This document shows positions 23,746 through 32,405 of a stretch of 45,195 nt of DNA, one piece after another. The stretch spans positions 1 to 45,195 of the IMG/VR virus record IMGVR_UViG_3300044712_000404. The stretch is one strand, 5' to 3'. Under the pieces are notes generated by a model. The model was given only the letters and a program-made list of their open reading frames with translations. It made no database searches and had not been told where the DNA came from. Position 1 is the stretch's first letter. Each line of letters starts with the position of its first letter. A program made the translations under genes and the position numbers. Source of the stretch: a virus.

Positions 23746-25523
23746 GAGTTGCCGTGCTTGGCTTCAGCAGCCAGAGGCACGTTGAGGTTGAAGGATTGGC
23801 CGACGTCCACGATGGAGGACTCGAGGATCTCCTTGATCCTGTCGACATGCTCAGGAAGTGATGACACCTGGATCTCATCGTGGATGAAGCCCAGGGGCGT
23901 GTAGGCAATGCCAACCTCCAGGTGCTCGTCGATGGTCTGGTAAGAATGCACCACCCAGTTCTTGCACACGATCGCCCCGGCACTCTGCAGGAGGTAGTTC
24001 AGGGCAGCGTGCTGCTTCCCCTGCAGCTGCAGGATGCGACCGTCGAGGGCCTTGAGCGTGTCGTCCTTGGATCGAGCCTGGACCGAGGCCAGCAGGGGGC
24101 CAAGACCAGGGATCGCTTCCACGAAGGCGGCCCGGACCCTCTTGCCCAGGGCAGCGGCCTTCCGACCCTTCAGGAGTGGGTCGACCGTGCGTCCGAGCTT
24201 CTCGTCGCCTGCCCCGTACAGGAAGGCGTAGGTCACCGTCTTGATGTCCCGGCGGCTGATGGGCACCCCTAGAGCCTGGGCCGTTGCATCCGCGTTGATC
24301 TGGTGGATGTCTCCATTGACGACGATGTCGGCGAAGCGCCCCCCGTCGAAGAAGGCGAGGTAGTGACCGAGCATCCGAAGCTCGAGGCCTGAGGCGTCAG
24401 CACCCACCTCGACAAAGCCCTCACCAGGACCAAACAGAGCGCGGCAACGCGGGTCAGAGGAAACCTGGCCCAGGTTAGGAGACCTGTGAGCATTGCGTCC
24501 TGTGTTGGTGGCAAGCGAGCAGGAGTGGTGGATCCGCCCCGCTGCTGTGACCTGCTTGAGCCAGGCGTTCTTGCCCTCGCTCAGCTGGCCCAGGCCCTTC
24601 TGGAGCTCCAGCATCCTGGCGAACTTCAGGGCCTCGTCGGTTCCGATCGCCTTGAGGACGGTCTCGTCGATCCGGGGCTTCCCGGTCTCGGTGAACTCCT
24701 CGGGGACCCAGTCCCGCCAGGTCTGGAAGACCCAAGCGATATGATCGCGGGAGGTGGGGTTGAAGTCGACGAGCTTGGTGAAGGGGGCGTCCTTGATGTA
24801 GCCAGTGGTGGAGTTGTTCCTCTTGGGGATCATCTGCTTCCCAGCCACATACGGGAAGGCGTCCCGAAGCTCGGAAGCCAGTTGTTCTGACTCGCTTCTG
24901 AGCACGCTCTCCAGCTGCTCGCCTGCCTTCACGTCGAAGGGCCAGCCGTAGCGTTCTTGGATAGCCATCACCCGGGCACAGTCGTGCTCCATCTTGACGG
25001 CTCTTTGGTAGAGGGCTGCCTTGACTTGGAGCCGCTGCCACAGGAGGCTTGTGACCTCCACGTCCCGGACGCAGTAGTCCTGCATCTCGTGGGACCACTG
25101 GGTCCAGTCGGCGTGATCCTTGTAGTCACCCTTGTGGTATTCCAGGCGCCAGCCCCAGGCCTCGAGGGAATGGCGGCCGTAGAGCTTGGGAGGCATCCCC
25201 TTCGTGCGCCGCTTGAAGTCCAGGCCCAGGATGTGGGGGAACAGCAGGCGGCTCAGGATCAGGGTGTCGGTGAGCTCGCAGGTGGGATAGAACCAGGGGT
25301 AGAGCTCGTGGATGCACTCGATGTCGTAGCCAATGATGTTATGGCCGACAAGAAGGTCAGCCTCGGCCAGGACGTTGATGCCGGTGACGATGGACTCCCG
25401 GTCGCCCTGGTCGTTGTACTGGGTGACCAGGCCAGAGTCGAGATCACGGATCACGAGGCAGTGGATTCGATCGAACCCCTGCCGCATGAATCCGTTGGTC
25501 TCGAGGTCGAAGGCAAGTCTCAA
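23727..25523 (-). CDS. DNA polymerase, family A (T7 gp5-like)
   Basis: The protein has 598 residues, against 704 for T7 gp5. The 3'-5' exonuclease motifs are FDLETNG (about 4-10), GHNIIGYDIECI (about 52-63) and DYCVRDVEVTSL (about 148-159). The polymerase motifs are GADASGLELRMLGH (A, about 373), RRDIKTVTYAFLYGAGDEKL (B, about 425) and FIHDEIQ (C, about 547). The shorter length suggests that the thioredoxin-binding loop of T7 gp5 is reduced or missing. The gene replicates the phage genome with the adjacent primase-helicase, which it overlaps by four bases. Confidence 0.96.
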   Translation of the reverse strand: MRLAFDLETNGFMRQGFDRIHCLVIRDLDSGLVTQYNDQGDRESIVTGINVLAEADLLVGHNIIGYDIECIHELYPWFYPTCELTDTLILSRLLFPHILGLDFKRRTKGMPPKLYGRHSLEAWGWRLEYHKGDYKDHADWTQWSHEMQDYCVRDVEVTSLLWQRLQVKAALYQRAVKMEHDCARVMAIQERYGWPFDVKAGEQLESVLRSESEQLASELRDAFPYVAGKQMIPKRNNSTTGYIKDAPFTKLVDFNPTSRDHIAWVFQTWRDWVPEEFTETGKPRIDETVLKAIGTDEALKFARMLELQKGLGQLSEGKNAWLKQVTAAGRIHHSCSLATNTGRNAHRSPNLGQVSSDPRCRALFGPGEGFVEVGADASGLELRMLGHYLAFFDGGRFADIVVNGDIHQINADATAQALGVPISRRDIKTVTYAFLYGAGDEKLGRTVDPLLKGRKAAALGKRVRAAFVEAIPGLGPLLASVQARSKDDTLKALDGRILQLQGKQHAALNYLLQSAGAIVCKNWVVHSYQTIDEHLEVGIAYTPLGFIHDEIQVSSLPEHVDRIKEILESSIVDVGQSFNLNVPLAAEAKHGNSWADCH

Positions 25524-27118
25524 AACGGGGATTCCTCCTCAGGCTTGTCCTTGAACCAGTCCCGCACGTCTTCCGTCATGCGTCCTGTTGTTGAATCGTA
25601 GCACACCTTGCCCGCAGGCCCTGTGCGCCCATTGTGGCGGTTCTTCAGGACCCGGACCATCGTGCCGTTCTCACCCTCCTCCAGGTCCCGTTCCAGGGCG
25701 ATGACGATGTCGGAGAGCTGGCCGATGGAGCGGCTGCCCCTCAGCTGGGACAGGTGAGCCCTGCCGCCACTCTCGTGGGACTTGCCTCCACCCTGAACCC
25801 CAGTGAGGTGGGAGATCAGGATCATCCCACAGTTGGTCTCCTCCACGAAGTTGCGGAGGCGGGTCATGGTGACGTCGATCAGTTTCCTCTCGTCTCCGTC
25901 GTCGTTGCCGGAGATCAGGATCGAGAGGTGGTCCACGAAGAGCCAGTGGCAGTCCTCCGCCATGACCATGAAGCGCAGCTCGTTCAGGAGCTCCACAGGG
26001 TCGACGGATCGGAAACCGCTGTTGAATACCACCCGGCCTGATCCCACGGATGCCTCGAAGGCCTTCCGCAGATCCTCAGGTGGGATGCTGTTGTCCAGGT
26101 GTAGGGGCTTGGAGGCCACCACCGTCATGAGGCGGAGGGCTGTCCGCTGGAGGGACTCCTCAAGGGCCACATAGCCGATCTTCTCACCCTGATTGACCAG
26201 GGCCTGGGCTACTTCACCACAGAACGTGGACTTGCCGACCCCTGTCCCTGCAGTAAGCGTGACCAGTTCCCCACGTCGGAGACCGCCGGTAAGGTCATTG
26301 AGGTCAGCGAAAGGCCAAGAAGCATCCCGGCCGCGAAGTGGTGCAGAAACGAGCGCATAGAGAGACTCACCGGCCACCACAGCCTTCGGTCTCCACGGGC
26401 GCTTGTTCCAGATGGCTTGGCGAACGGCATCATGGGAATGGAGGAGCGCTTCGTTGGCGTCCTTGAGGGGGGCAGCTGTAGCGATGAATGTACGAGCGCC
26501 AGGCAGGAGTGGAGCGCAGTCTTGCACCGCATCCTGGCCGGCCTCGTCGTTGTCGAAGAACAGCACGATCTCCTCGAAGTTGAGGAGGTACTTGAGGTTG
26601 GCCTGGATGGCCTTCTTGGCGGACTTGGCCCCCAAGGGGACGGAGACCACAGGCCAGTTGGGCCGGGCCTGCCAGACGGCTAACGCGTCCAGCTCGCCCT
26701 CGGTGATCACGATCGACTTGCCTCCTCCGAAGAGGTGCTGGCCGAAGAGGGTGCCAGGGAGCTTTCCGGTGACCGGGTGGCTCTTGTCCTGATACTTGCT
26801 CTTGTAGGCTACGAGCCGGCCGTCCCCGTCGTGGTAGGGGAGGATGATCCGCTTGCCTGCGGTGTCGAGGCGGACCCCGAACTTCCGGCAGGTCTCGGCG
26901 GTCAGGCCTCTAGAGCGGAGGGCCTGGACCTCGCCAGGGAGAGAAACAGCAGGTACTGGTAGATGCTCCGCTCCGTCGGGTCTGGTGTGTCTGTTACACG
27001 CGAAGCAATGTTCATGCCCGTCTGAGTAGAGAGAGTTGGCGTCGGAGCTTCCGCACTCGGGACAGGGGATGTGCTGGACGAACTCCGACTCCTGGTCTTC
27101 ATGGTTTACGTGAGCCAT
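25520..27118 (-). CDS. Primase-helicase (T7 gp4-like)
   Basis: The protein has 532 residues, against 566 for T7 gp4A. The N-terminal zinc finger is CPECGSSDANSLYSDGHEHC then FAC (about 19-41). TOPRIM primase motifs are VITEGELDALAVW (about 133-145) and FFDNDEAGQDA (about 185-195). The RecA-like helicase has Walker A AGTGVGKST (about 290-298) and a Walker B-like WLFVDHLSIL near residue 390. It unwinds DNA ahead of the polymerase and makes primers. The start overlaps the endonuclease I 3' end by 13 nt. Confidence 0.95.
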   Translation of the reverse strand: MAHVNHEDQESEFVQHIPCPECGSSDANSLYSDGHEHCFACNRHTRPDGAEHLPVPAVSLPGEVQALRSRGLTAETCRKFGVRLDTAGKRIILPYHDGDGRLVAYKSKYQDKSHPVTGKLPGTLFGQHLFGGGKSIVITEGELDALAVWQARPNWPVVSVPLGAKSAKKAIQANLKYLLNFEEIVLFFDNDEAGQDAVQDCAPLLPGARTFIATAAPLKDANEALLHSHDAVRQAIWNKRPWRPKAVVAGESLYALVSAPLRGRDASWPFADLNDLTGGLRRGELVTLTAGTGVGKSTFCGEVAQALVNQGEKIGYVALEESLQRTALRLMTVVASKPLHLDNSIPPEDLRKAFEASVGSGRVVFNSGFRSVDPVELLNELRFMVMAEDCHWLFVDHLSILISGNDDGDERKLIDVTMTRLRNFVEETNCGMILISHLTGVQGGGKSHESGGRAHLSQLRGSRSIGQLSDIVIALERDLEEGENGTMVRVLKNRHNGRTGPAGKVCYDSTTGRMTEDVRDWFKDKPEEESPF

Positions 27119-27474
27119 TCAGTTGGGATGTCCTTGTAGTGGCACCAGGGGAAGTTGTACTTTTCGCACCACTCCGAGTGCGTCATCTTCGCCCTGGGTG
27201 TCACAGTGAGCCTGGGATGCTGGAGCACGAACCTGATGTCGAGATCCGGGAAAGCAGCCTTGACGGCCAGCATCTTGGGCCTGCAGTCGATGCCCTTCAC
27301 CACGAACTTACCCTTCACTTCCAGGATCACCCCGTTGGGGAGGATGATGTCCGGCGTGTAGGTGTGGCTCAGGGTGTAGGGCAGCTGCAGGCTCTCGAAC
27401 TGGGCATCAGGCTGAATCGCTCCAATCGACTCCCAGACTTCACGTTCGAGCTTCGATCGGAACGCGGGGGCCAT
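27106..27474 (-). CDS. Endonuclease I / Holliday junction resolvase (T7 gp3-like)
   Basis: The protein has 122 residues from the ATG at 27474, which overlaps the SSB stop (TGATG). Longer upstream sequence in this frame runs antisense-like through the SSB gene and is excluded. The core YTPDIILPNGVILEVKG carries the catalytic Asp42, Glu52 and Lys54, matching the PD-ExK site of T7 gp3; an N-terminal Glu (EREVWES) may be the remaining metal ligand. It resolves branched DNA before packaging and helps break down host DNA. T7 gp3 has 149 residues. Confidence 0.9.
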   Translation of the reverse strand: MAPAFRSKLEREVWESIGAIQPDAQFESLQLPYTLSHTYTPDIILPNGVILEVKGKFVVKGIDCRPKMLAVKAAFPDLDIRFVLQHPRLTVTPRAKMTHSEWCEKYNFPWCHYKDIPTEWLT

Positions 27475-28031
27475 CAGAACGGGATGTCGTCGTCTTCCAG
27501 GCCGTCCAGAGCGCCGTCGGCGTCCAGCGGGCCGGTCCCAAAGAGATCGGCAGCCTCGTCCGGCGTCACAGGCGGGGGAGCCTCGCCAGCAGAGACCAGG
27601 CGCAGGATCTTCCCAGCCACGATGCGGAGGCTGAGGCCACACTTCTGGCCGAACACGTAGGGCTTCAGGCGGATGGCCAGCTGCACCTCGGTGCCCTCGC
27701 GGACGGGGGTCTCCAGGTCGAAGGGCAGGTTGTCCGGGCCGGTCACCCAGAGGAAGTCGGGCTTCTTGGAGTCTTCCGGGCCTGGATCGGGGTTGCCGTA
27801 GCTGTACTTGATGCAGCCGTCCTCGCCCCAGGGCTGGGGTTCATGGCCGACTCGCCCCTTGATCTTGGTGGCACCCCACTCGAGGGCCTTGGCGTACTCC
27901 TCCTCGAAGCGCTGGAAGTCCTCGTCGGAAAGGGTGAATCCGATGCGGCAGTTGTTGAACTTCCCGGAGGGCTTCAGGGAGATGAAGCCTTCCAGGCGTG
28001 TCGTGATGACGATGGTGTCCTTGTTGCTCAT
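27474..28031 (-). CDS. Single-stranded DNA-binding protein (T7 gp2.5-like)
   Basis: The protein has 185 residues, against 232 for T7 gp2.5. It is a beta-rich OB-type protein with the acidic, Phe-terminated C-terminal tail characteristic of the family (DGLEDDDIPF), which contacts the polymerase and helicase. Supporting sequence includes IKGRVGHEPQPWGEDGC and VREGTEVQLAIRLKPYVFG, the usual late beta-strand of gp2.5-like proteins. The position upstream of endonuclease I and primase-helicase is that of T7 gene 2.5. Confidence 0.88.
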   Translation of the reverse strand: MSNKDTIVITTRLEGFISLKPSGKFNNCRIGFTLSDEDFQRFEEEYAKALEWGATKIKGRVGHEPQPWGEDGCIKYSYGNPDPGPEDSKKPDFLWVTGPDNLPFDLETPVREGTEVQLAIRLKPYVFGQKCGLSLRIVAGKILRLVSAGEAPPPVTPDEAADLFGTGPLDADGALDGLEDDDIPF

Positions 28032-28198
28032 GTGGTGGGGATCTCTTGGGCTTGAAGTTGGGCGGTGTAGAAGAAAGGCTCCCAGAAACTTTCCCGATCA
28101 GAAGCATTGAGCCGATCACCGTCGATGGTGTCGTCCCAATACTTTTCAATCAGGCTGTCACGAAGTTCTTGGATGTCGGAAGGACCGGGATAGCTCAT
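28028..28198 (-). CDS. Small acidic protein before SSB
   Basis: The protein has 56 residues, overlapping the upstream gene stop (ATGA) and the SSB start (ATGA). The sequence begins MSYPGPSDIQELRDSLIEKY and continues with WDDTIDGDRLNASDRESFWE. It is predicted helical and acidic. No family recognised. Its tight overlaps on both sides make it very likely to be translated. Confidence 0.65.
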   Translation of the reverse strand: MSYPGPSDIQELRDSLIEKYWDDTIDGDRLNASDRESFWEPFFYTAQLQAQEIPTT

Positions 28199-28470
28199 TC
28201 GGTGAGCCCCAGCGCTTCCGACGTGTCATCGATGACTGCGTCGATTTCCTCGATGCTCTCGCCGTCCTGGGCCACCACGAACGCGTCGGTAAGCACCAGG
28301 AGGTGATTGACCTGCTCCTCGATCTCCTCGATCGGGACCTCGGTGAAGGGGACCTCGTCCTCCTCGATGAAGAGCTCGATCAGGTGGACCAGGGTGTCGG
28401 GCTGGATCGTGGTGCCCAGCTTTTCGTTGATGTCGGAAGCCAGGGTAGCGACTTCCTCGTAGGTGGCCAT
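28195..28470 (-). CDS. Small acidic protein of unknown function
   Basis: The protein has 91 residues from the ATG at 28470; a GTG eight codons upstream is an alternative. It is strongly acidic (LFIEEDEVPFTEVPIEEIEE and DGESIEEIDAVIDD) and predicted helical. A highly acidic small protein in the early/middle region could be a DNA mimic or inhibitor, but there is no direct evidence. No family recognised. Confidence 0.62.
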   Translation of the reverse strand: MATYEEVATLASDINEKLGTTIQPDTLVHLIELFIEEDEVPFTEVPIEEIEEQVNHLLVLTDAFVVAQDGESIEEIDAVIDDTSEALGLTE

Positions 28471-28522
28471 GTGAAGATGCTGTTGAGGGGGCACGCGGCC
28501 CCCGGATCAGGTGGTGTTGGGT

Positions 28523-28843
28523 TCAGGCAGCGACCAGGGCAGCCTTCGGGCGACCCTTGGGCCGGCCGGTGGGGATGGTGGTGACTTCCTTGCCGGCGTA
28601 GGTGCCGGCGTTGAGCTCCTTGACCACACGCTTGGCGGCCTTGATGGCCTGCTCGGTCTGACCACGCTCGAAGCGGATCTTGTAGGGGGTGCCGATGGAC
28701 TTGAGGGCGTCCTCCTTGGCGTTCAGGCCGTATTGGAAGATGCTGATCGTGCCGATGGCACGCTCGTCGTAGTTGCTGGGGTCTGCAGGCTGGTGGAAGT
28801 CGTAGGTGCCGACTTTCTTCTGGTCGCGGGCGGTGAGAGCCAT
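28523..28843 (-). CDS. Small basic protein with AT-hook-like C-terminus
   Basis: The protein has 106 residues. The N-terminus (MALTARDQKKVGTYDFHQPA) is followed by a beta-type stretch (IGTISIFQYGLN) and a helix (TEQAIKAAKRVVKELNA). The C-terminus has a GRPKGRPKAA sequence resembling an AT-hook, which suggests DNA binding. No family recognised. It lies in the block between RNA polymerase and SSB, where T7 has genes such as 1.x and 2. Confidence 0.65.
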   Translation of the reverse strand: MALTARDQKKVGTYDFHQPADPSNYDERAIGTISIFQYGLNAKEDALKSIGTPYKIRFERGQTEQAIKAAKRVVKELNAGTYAGKEVTTIPTGRPKGRPKAALVAA

Positions 28844-28906
28844 GTGGCTTGTGAGTGGGTGAGTTGTCCAGTGGTCCCGCTAAGGGTCCTTTGGTGGGGC
28901 GGCTGG

Positions 28907-29116
28907 TCAGCCCCGTTCGATGCGCTCCAGGTTCAGGACCCGACGATCCACATCATCCAGAGATGAATCCAGGCTGCTGAACCTGTGCTGGAGAAGGGCC
29001 ACTTCCTCGTGGATCTCCTGAACGACCCCCACGATCTTGACCAGGCCAGCAGCCAGGTCATTGAGCTGGGTGGCCAGGGTAGCCAGGCGCTGGGAGTCTT
29101 GGGCGCGGGAGGACAT
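28907..29116 (-). CDS. Small coiled-coil protein after RNA polymerase
   Basis: The protein has 69 residues, almost wholly a heptad-type helix (LATLATQLNDLAAGLVKIVG, VVQEIHEEVALLQHRFSSLD, DVDRRVLNLERIE). It starts a few bases after the RNA polymerase stop. The function is unknown; a small coiled-coil protein could bind host or phage polymerase or be a minor scaffold. The 63-nt gap that follows shows no clear signal. Confidence 0.65.
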   Translation of the reverse strand: MSSRAQDSQRLATLATQLNDLAAGLVKIVGVVQEIHEEVALLQHRFSSLDSSLDDVDRRVLNLERIERG

Positions 29117-29119
29117 GGG

Positions 29120-31636
29120 TCAGCAGAACAGGTAGTTAGATTCTCGAATCTCAGCAGGATCCAGCGTGTTGATCATGACCTCGGGATCCACGGGGACCCC
29201 CAGCTGATCAGCCCACTGGGCGAGCTGGTCCGTCTCATACATCGTAGCAAAGGTTTCCCGGATGTGCTCCATCGTCCAGCCAACATCGCACGAGAGGGTG
29301 CTGATGCAGTCGTGGACCAGGGCGATCGGCCGGTCCCAGTCCGAGAAGGCCAGGTGCAGCAGGGCCGCGTCGAAGCTGTGGATCAGGTTGGGAACAGAGC
29401 CGATCGTGATCTTGCGGCCGTCCAGGGGAGCCGAGTCCGCGTCAAAGTCGCTGACCGTGACCCGGATGCGGCGGCCCAGCAGCCTGGTGTCGACCTGCTC
29501 GGTTGGGTAGACCCGCTTCTCCAGGATGACCGGGAACCCGCTGGGGCTTGTGAACGCCACGGGCCGGCCTGTCTGGTTGGCCACGAGGTTCACGCTGTCC
29601 TGGATCCACTTACGTGCCCTCATGGGGCCGGGGAGCACCTCGGGGATGGCCTTCACGTAGACCGCATCGACCAGGTCCTTCATGGGGATCCCGTGCCCCT
29701 TGGGGAGGGCCTGGCGCAGGTAGTCCTTGGCGCTCTCACGGGTCAGCCCGTAGGGTAGGCACATGACCACCCGCTTGGTGACCTTCCTGGTGATCAGGTC
29801 TCGGAACTCCTCGGGGAGGTACTTCTTGGCTGCTTCTGCCACTGTCTTGTAGGCATCGGCGGGTCGCTCGGTGGGAGCAACGTTGACCAGCTCAGCGGCC
29901 CCGCGATCCCGGGTGAGGGCTGCCAGGTGCTGGAGCCCGGAGCAGGTTGCGTCGAATCCGACGAGGAGGTTGGACCAGGAGCGGGTGTAGGCAATGAAGC
30001 AGGCATGATACTCGAGGCAAGCAGCGAGGAACTGCCAGGGCTCATCGGCCCCCTGCCAGGTGCTGATGGTGCCCATGGGGTCGGTGGCCACAGCCTGGAT
30101 GACCCCTTGGGAGGCCCTGACCCACTCCTGCCTCTCCTCCAGCGTCTCCTTCCCCAGCCCCCAAGTCGTGGCCACCTGGAACGCCAGCCACTCCTGGTCA
30201 GCCGGCCCGGAGTAGGCCGACACCAGCAGCGAGCGGGCAAAGTCCGTCCCCTGCGGGGTGAGGTGGTTGGAGAGTGGGTAGACCCTGGCCCTGAAGTCGA
30301 AGGACCACGGGAACCAGAACGACTCCTCGTCCCGGTACATCTGGGCAATGAACAGCGTCTCTGCCGTCTGGTAGTTGCGCTGTGCCAGGAGGGCGTTGTC
30401 CTCCTCGACCTCGACCCGGGCCCGCCGGTACTTGAGCTTCTCCTCGTCCGTGGCGGTGTCCCAATCCGGCTTCTCGGGCAGGGGGAGTGGATCCGACTGC
30501 CGGAACGAGCCGATCGACACCCGAGCCTCCTGACACCTGAGGGCAACCTCCAGGACTCCCTGGTTCACCTGGAACGGGACCTTCTGGATCGCGTTCAGGA
30601 AGCGGACCGGGACCGTGAGATCGGGGACCCCCGGATTGGGTCGACACCTGGCATGTTCAGGATCAGAGCTGGATGCCTGGGCGAGAGGGGGGAGAGGACA
30701 AGCTATAGCTGGTCTATTTGATGGATTCTCCTCTCCATCCCCAGGACTCCAGGGGGCGGCGGTTTCGCCCCGTCCCTCTATACGAGGAAAGCTCTGAGAA
30801 GCCTTGCGGTGACTGAGGCCTCGGATGAGCCTCGATCCGACCCCAGAACGCAGCTCCTGGGTCAGGTAGCCGCCGGCAGGAGCGGTGAGATCCGGCTGCC
30901 AGTCGTTGGGCTCGCAGAGCATGGGCCAGCGGCAGGCTGAGACGGCCTCCGCGGCTGCCAGCATGGCGTCGACGGACCTGATCACCTCAGGAGCCGGGTG
31001 GAGCAGGGTCAGCTGGCGTTTGCGGCTTGTGACCGTCCTGCTGCTGTGGAACCAGCCCGTGGCCTCGCACAGGCGGTCCAGGAGCCAGGCTCCGACCTTG
31101 ACCTTGTGCCCGGTGGGCCACTTCAGGGCCTCGTGGGATACCCGGCGCATGGTCGCCCGGTATTTGGCCACCCGGTAGCTGTAGCCCTTGGCCTGGTGGA
31201 TCTGGGTCTTGTGGAAGGCCTCCGGTTCGGCCGCTGCGAACTGGCTGAGCAGGCACTCGTCGTAGACGCGGCCGCCGATCTGCCGGACCACGTCCCCGTA
31301 GGAGGCCCCATGCTTGGCCTGGCGCTTCTCGAAGACCACGTCGATGGTGGTCTTGAGCACGATCAGGGCCAGGGTCGAGGAGGGGATCCCGTCCATCAGC
31401 TGGACGTGGGCCGCGAACTCACCGGTGGAGCCGGCGGCGATGCGGCTGCGCTTCTCCTCGATGGCGGCGATCGTGGCCCCAAGGCCCTGGTCGACCAGCT
31501 TGTTCCCATAGATCGAGCTCGAGGCATAGACGCGGGCCTCGGCCTTGGCAGTCGCCTCCTTCAGGCGACGGATGCCCTCCTGATGGGCTTGGAGCTCGCG
31601 GGAAAATTGGCGAGAAATCTGGAGGGAAGTTGCCAT
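29120..31636 (-). CDS. Single-subunit DNA-dependent RNA polymerase (T7 gp1-like) with an in-frame insert
   Basis: The protein has 838 residues, against 883 for T7 RNAP. The three catalytic motifs are present: FDATCSGLQHLAAL (motif A Asp, about 560), RKVTKRVVMCLPYG (motif B Lys and Tyr, about 613-626) and LVHDCISTL (motif C Asp, about 775). An upstream landmark is PMLCEPNDWQPD with GGYLTQELRSGVG (about 240-270). Between this and RFLNAIQKVPFQVNQ (about 342) lies an extra, low-complexity Pro/Ser/Arg-rich segment of about 65 residues that T7 lacks. A promoter-like element lies inside it. The start overlaps the upstream gene stop (TAATG). It transcribes the middle and late genes. Confidence 0.95.
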   Translation of the reverse strand: MATSLQISRQFSRELQAHQEGIRRLKEATAKAEARVYASSSIYGNKLVDQGLGATIAAIEEKRSRIAAGSTGEFAAHVQLMDGIPSSTLALIVLKTTIDVVFEKRQAKHGASYGDVVRQIGGRVYDECLLSQFAAAEPEAFHKTQIHQAKGYSYRVAKYRATMRRVSHEALKWPTGHKVKVGAWLLDRLCEATGWFHSSRTVTSRKRQLTLLHPAPEVIRSVDAMLAAAEAVSACRWPMLCEPNDWQPDLTAPAGGYLTQELRSGVGSRLIRGLSHRKASQSFPRIEGRGETAAPWSPGDGEENPSNRPAIACPLPPLAQASSSDPEHARCRPNPGVPDLTVPVRFLNAIQKVPFQVNQGVLEVALRCQEARVSIGSFRQSDPLPLPEKPDWDTATDEEKLKYRRARVEVEEDNALLAQRNYQTAETLFIAQMYRDEESFWFPWSFDFRARVYPLSNHLTPQGTDFARSLLVSAYSGPADQEWLAFQVATTWGLGKETLEERQEWVRASQGVIQAVATDPMGTISTWQGADEPWQFLAACLEYHACFIAYTRSWSNLLVGFDATCSGLQHLAALTRDRGAAELVNVAPTERPADAYKTVAEAAKKYLPEEFRDLITRKVTKRVVMCLPYGLTRESAKDYLRQALPKGHGIPMKDLVDAVYVKAIPEVLPGPMRARKWIQDSVNLVANQTGRPVAFTSPSGFPVILEKRVYPTEQVDTRLLGRRIRVTVSDFDADSAPLDGRKITIGSVPNLIHSFDAALLHLAFSDWDRPIALVHDCISTLSCDVGWTMEHIRETFATMYETDQLAQWADQLGVPVDPEVMINTLDPAEIRESNYLFC
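30758..30794 (-). promoter_or_regulatory. Promoter-like element inside the RNA polymerase gene, copy 1
   Basis: On the minus strand this reads GAGCTTTCC, TC, then GTATAGAGGGAC, with a G-rich start and the hairpin GGCG-AAAC-CGCC immediately downstream. The core resembles the T7 sequence TATAGGGAGA. It matches copy 2 at 37064-37100 in 32 of 37 positions, and the outer base pair of the hairpin is swapped in a compensating way (G-C here, C-G there). The element lies within a coding segment that T7 RNA polymerases lack. Confidence 0.6.
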
Positions 31637-31890
31637 TAACGCAGAAGTTCAGAGCAGGCTTTCGGATCCTGGACCACCTGGGCAGCCAGGCCCCAGACCA
31701 GGACCAGCTGATGGGGTGGGACAGGCCTGAGCCCCACGGACCCCAGGCCACGCTCCAGGGCGTCGTTCAGGTCGAAGGGATGGAGCTGTCCCTGGAAGGC
31801 CAGACAGAGGGCCGTGGAGGCCACGTAGACCGCGATGTCTGCGGCTTGTGAGGGTGGGATGGTCTGGGCTGGTGGGGAGTGGTCGAGCAT
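31636..31890 (-). CDS. Small protein upstream of RNA polymerase
   Basis: The protein has 84 residues. The sequence contains Ala/Leu/Val-rich helices (AADIAVYVASTALCLAF and HQLVLVWGLAAQVV) separated by a proline-containing linker. The stop overlaps the RNA polymerase start (TAATG). No family recognised. The hydrophobic segments are short and not clearly transmembrane. Confidence 0.62.
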   Translation of the reverse strand: MLDHSPPAQTIPPSQAADIAVYVASTALCLAFQGQLHPFDLNDALERGLGSVGLRPVPPHQLVLVWGLAAQVVQDPKACSELLR

Positions 31891-31893
31891 GGG

Positions 31894-32262
31894 TCAGATG
31901 ATCGTGCGGGTGTTCTCGGTGGGCTCGGCCTGCTTCCGTTCGCTGGCCGGCACCCAGCCCCGGGATCGCATCCACTGGCGCAGGGCATCGCCCATCGGCG
32001 TGCCGGCGGGGCAGCGGCAAGCCCGGAGGGCGGCGCTGCCGTCGGCGTACAGGCCCGCAGAGAACGGTCCGTCGTCGCCAGGGTTCGACACCAGCCACTC
32101 GGCGCTGCCATTCTGCACGTGGCGGACGTACAACCCCCTGTCGTGGAACGTGTCGCTGATCCCCTCAGGAGGAGGCACGATGCCCAGGGCCTTGAGGATG
32201 GCAGCCTTCTGGGCGGATTCAGGGATGGCAGCAAGCTGCTTCCAGGACGGATTCACCTCCAT
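31894..32262 (-). CDS. Hypothetical early protein
   Basis: The protein has 122 residues, starting MEVNPSWKQLAAIPESAQKA. The ATG lies inside the 3' end of the upstream small gene. The middle has VQNGSAEWLVSNPGDDGPF, followed by a Cys-containing turn (LRACRCPAGTPMGDAL) and a basic tail. No family recognised. Its place in the early block suggests host take-over or modification functions, but this cannot be tested from sequence alone. Confidence 0.62.
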   Translation of the reverse strand: MEVNPSWKQLAAIPESAQKAAILKALGIVPPPEGISDTFHDRGLYVRHVQNGSAEWLVSNPGDDGPFSAGLYADGSAALRACRCPAGTPMGDALRQWMRSRGWVPASERKQAEPTENTRTII

Positions 32263-32405
32263 TGGTCGTCTCGAATAACTCGGATGATTGAAGCACTGGG
32301 AGAGAGTTCTTTGGCGGTGAGGATAGCTTGGGACGGAGAAGGTGCCTGTAGGCGGAGGACTCCGGCAGATGTAACGACAGTGAAGGGTCTAGGAACCAGG
32401 CTCAT
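32253..32405 (-). CDS. Small early protein (50 aa)
   Basis: The reading frame from ATG at 32405 (MSLVPRPFTVVTSAGVLRLQ) to TGA at 32255-32253 fills the gap between two neighbouring genes and overlaps both. The C-terminus (TAKELSPSASIIRVIRDDQW) looks like a short helix plus strand. I include it because otherwise about 130 bases would be empty in a very dense region; no Shine-Dalgarno sequence is evident. Confidence 0.5.
   Translation of the reverse strand: MSLVPRPFTVVTSAGVLRLQAPSPSQAILTAKELSPSASIIRVIRDDQWR

Noticed and set aside
28492-28494. GTG at 28494 as start of the small acidic protein
   Set aside because: The eight extra residues (MPPQQHLH) add nothing conserved and there is no ribosome-binding site. 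The ATG at 28470 is preferred.
30700-30720. AGCTATAGCT palindrome in the RNA polymerase insert as another promoter
   Set aside because: It shares only CTATAG with the T7 promoter core and lacks the rest of the 37-nt element.
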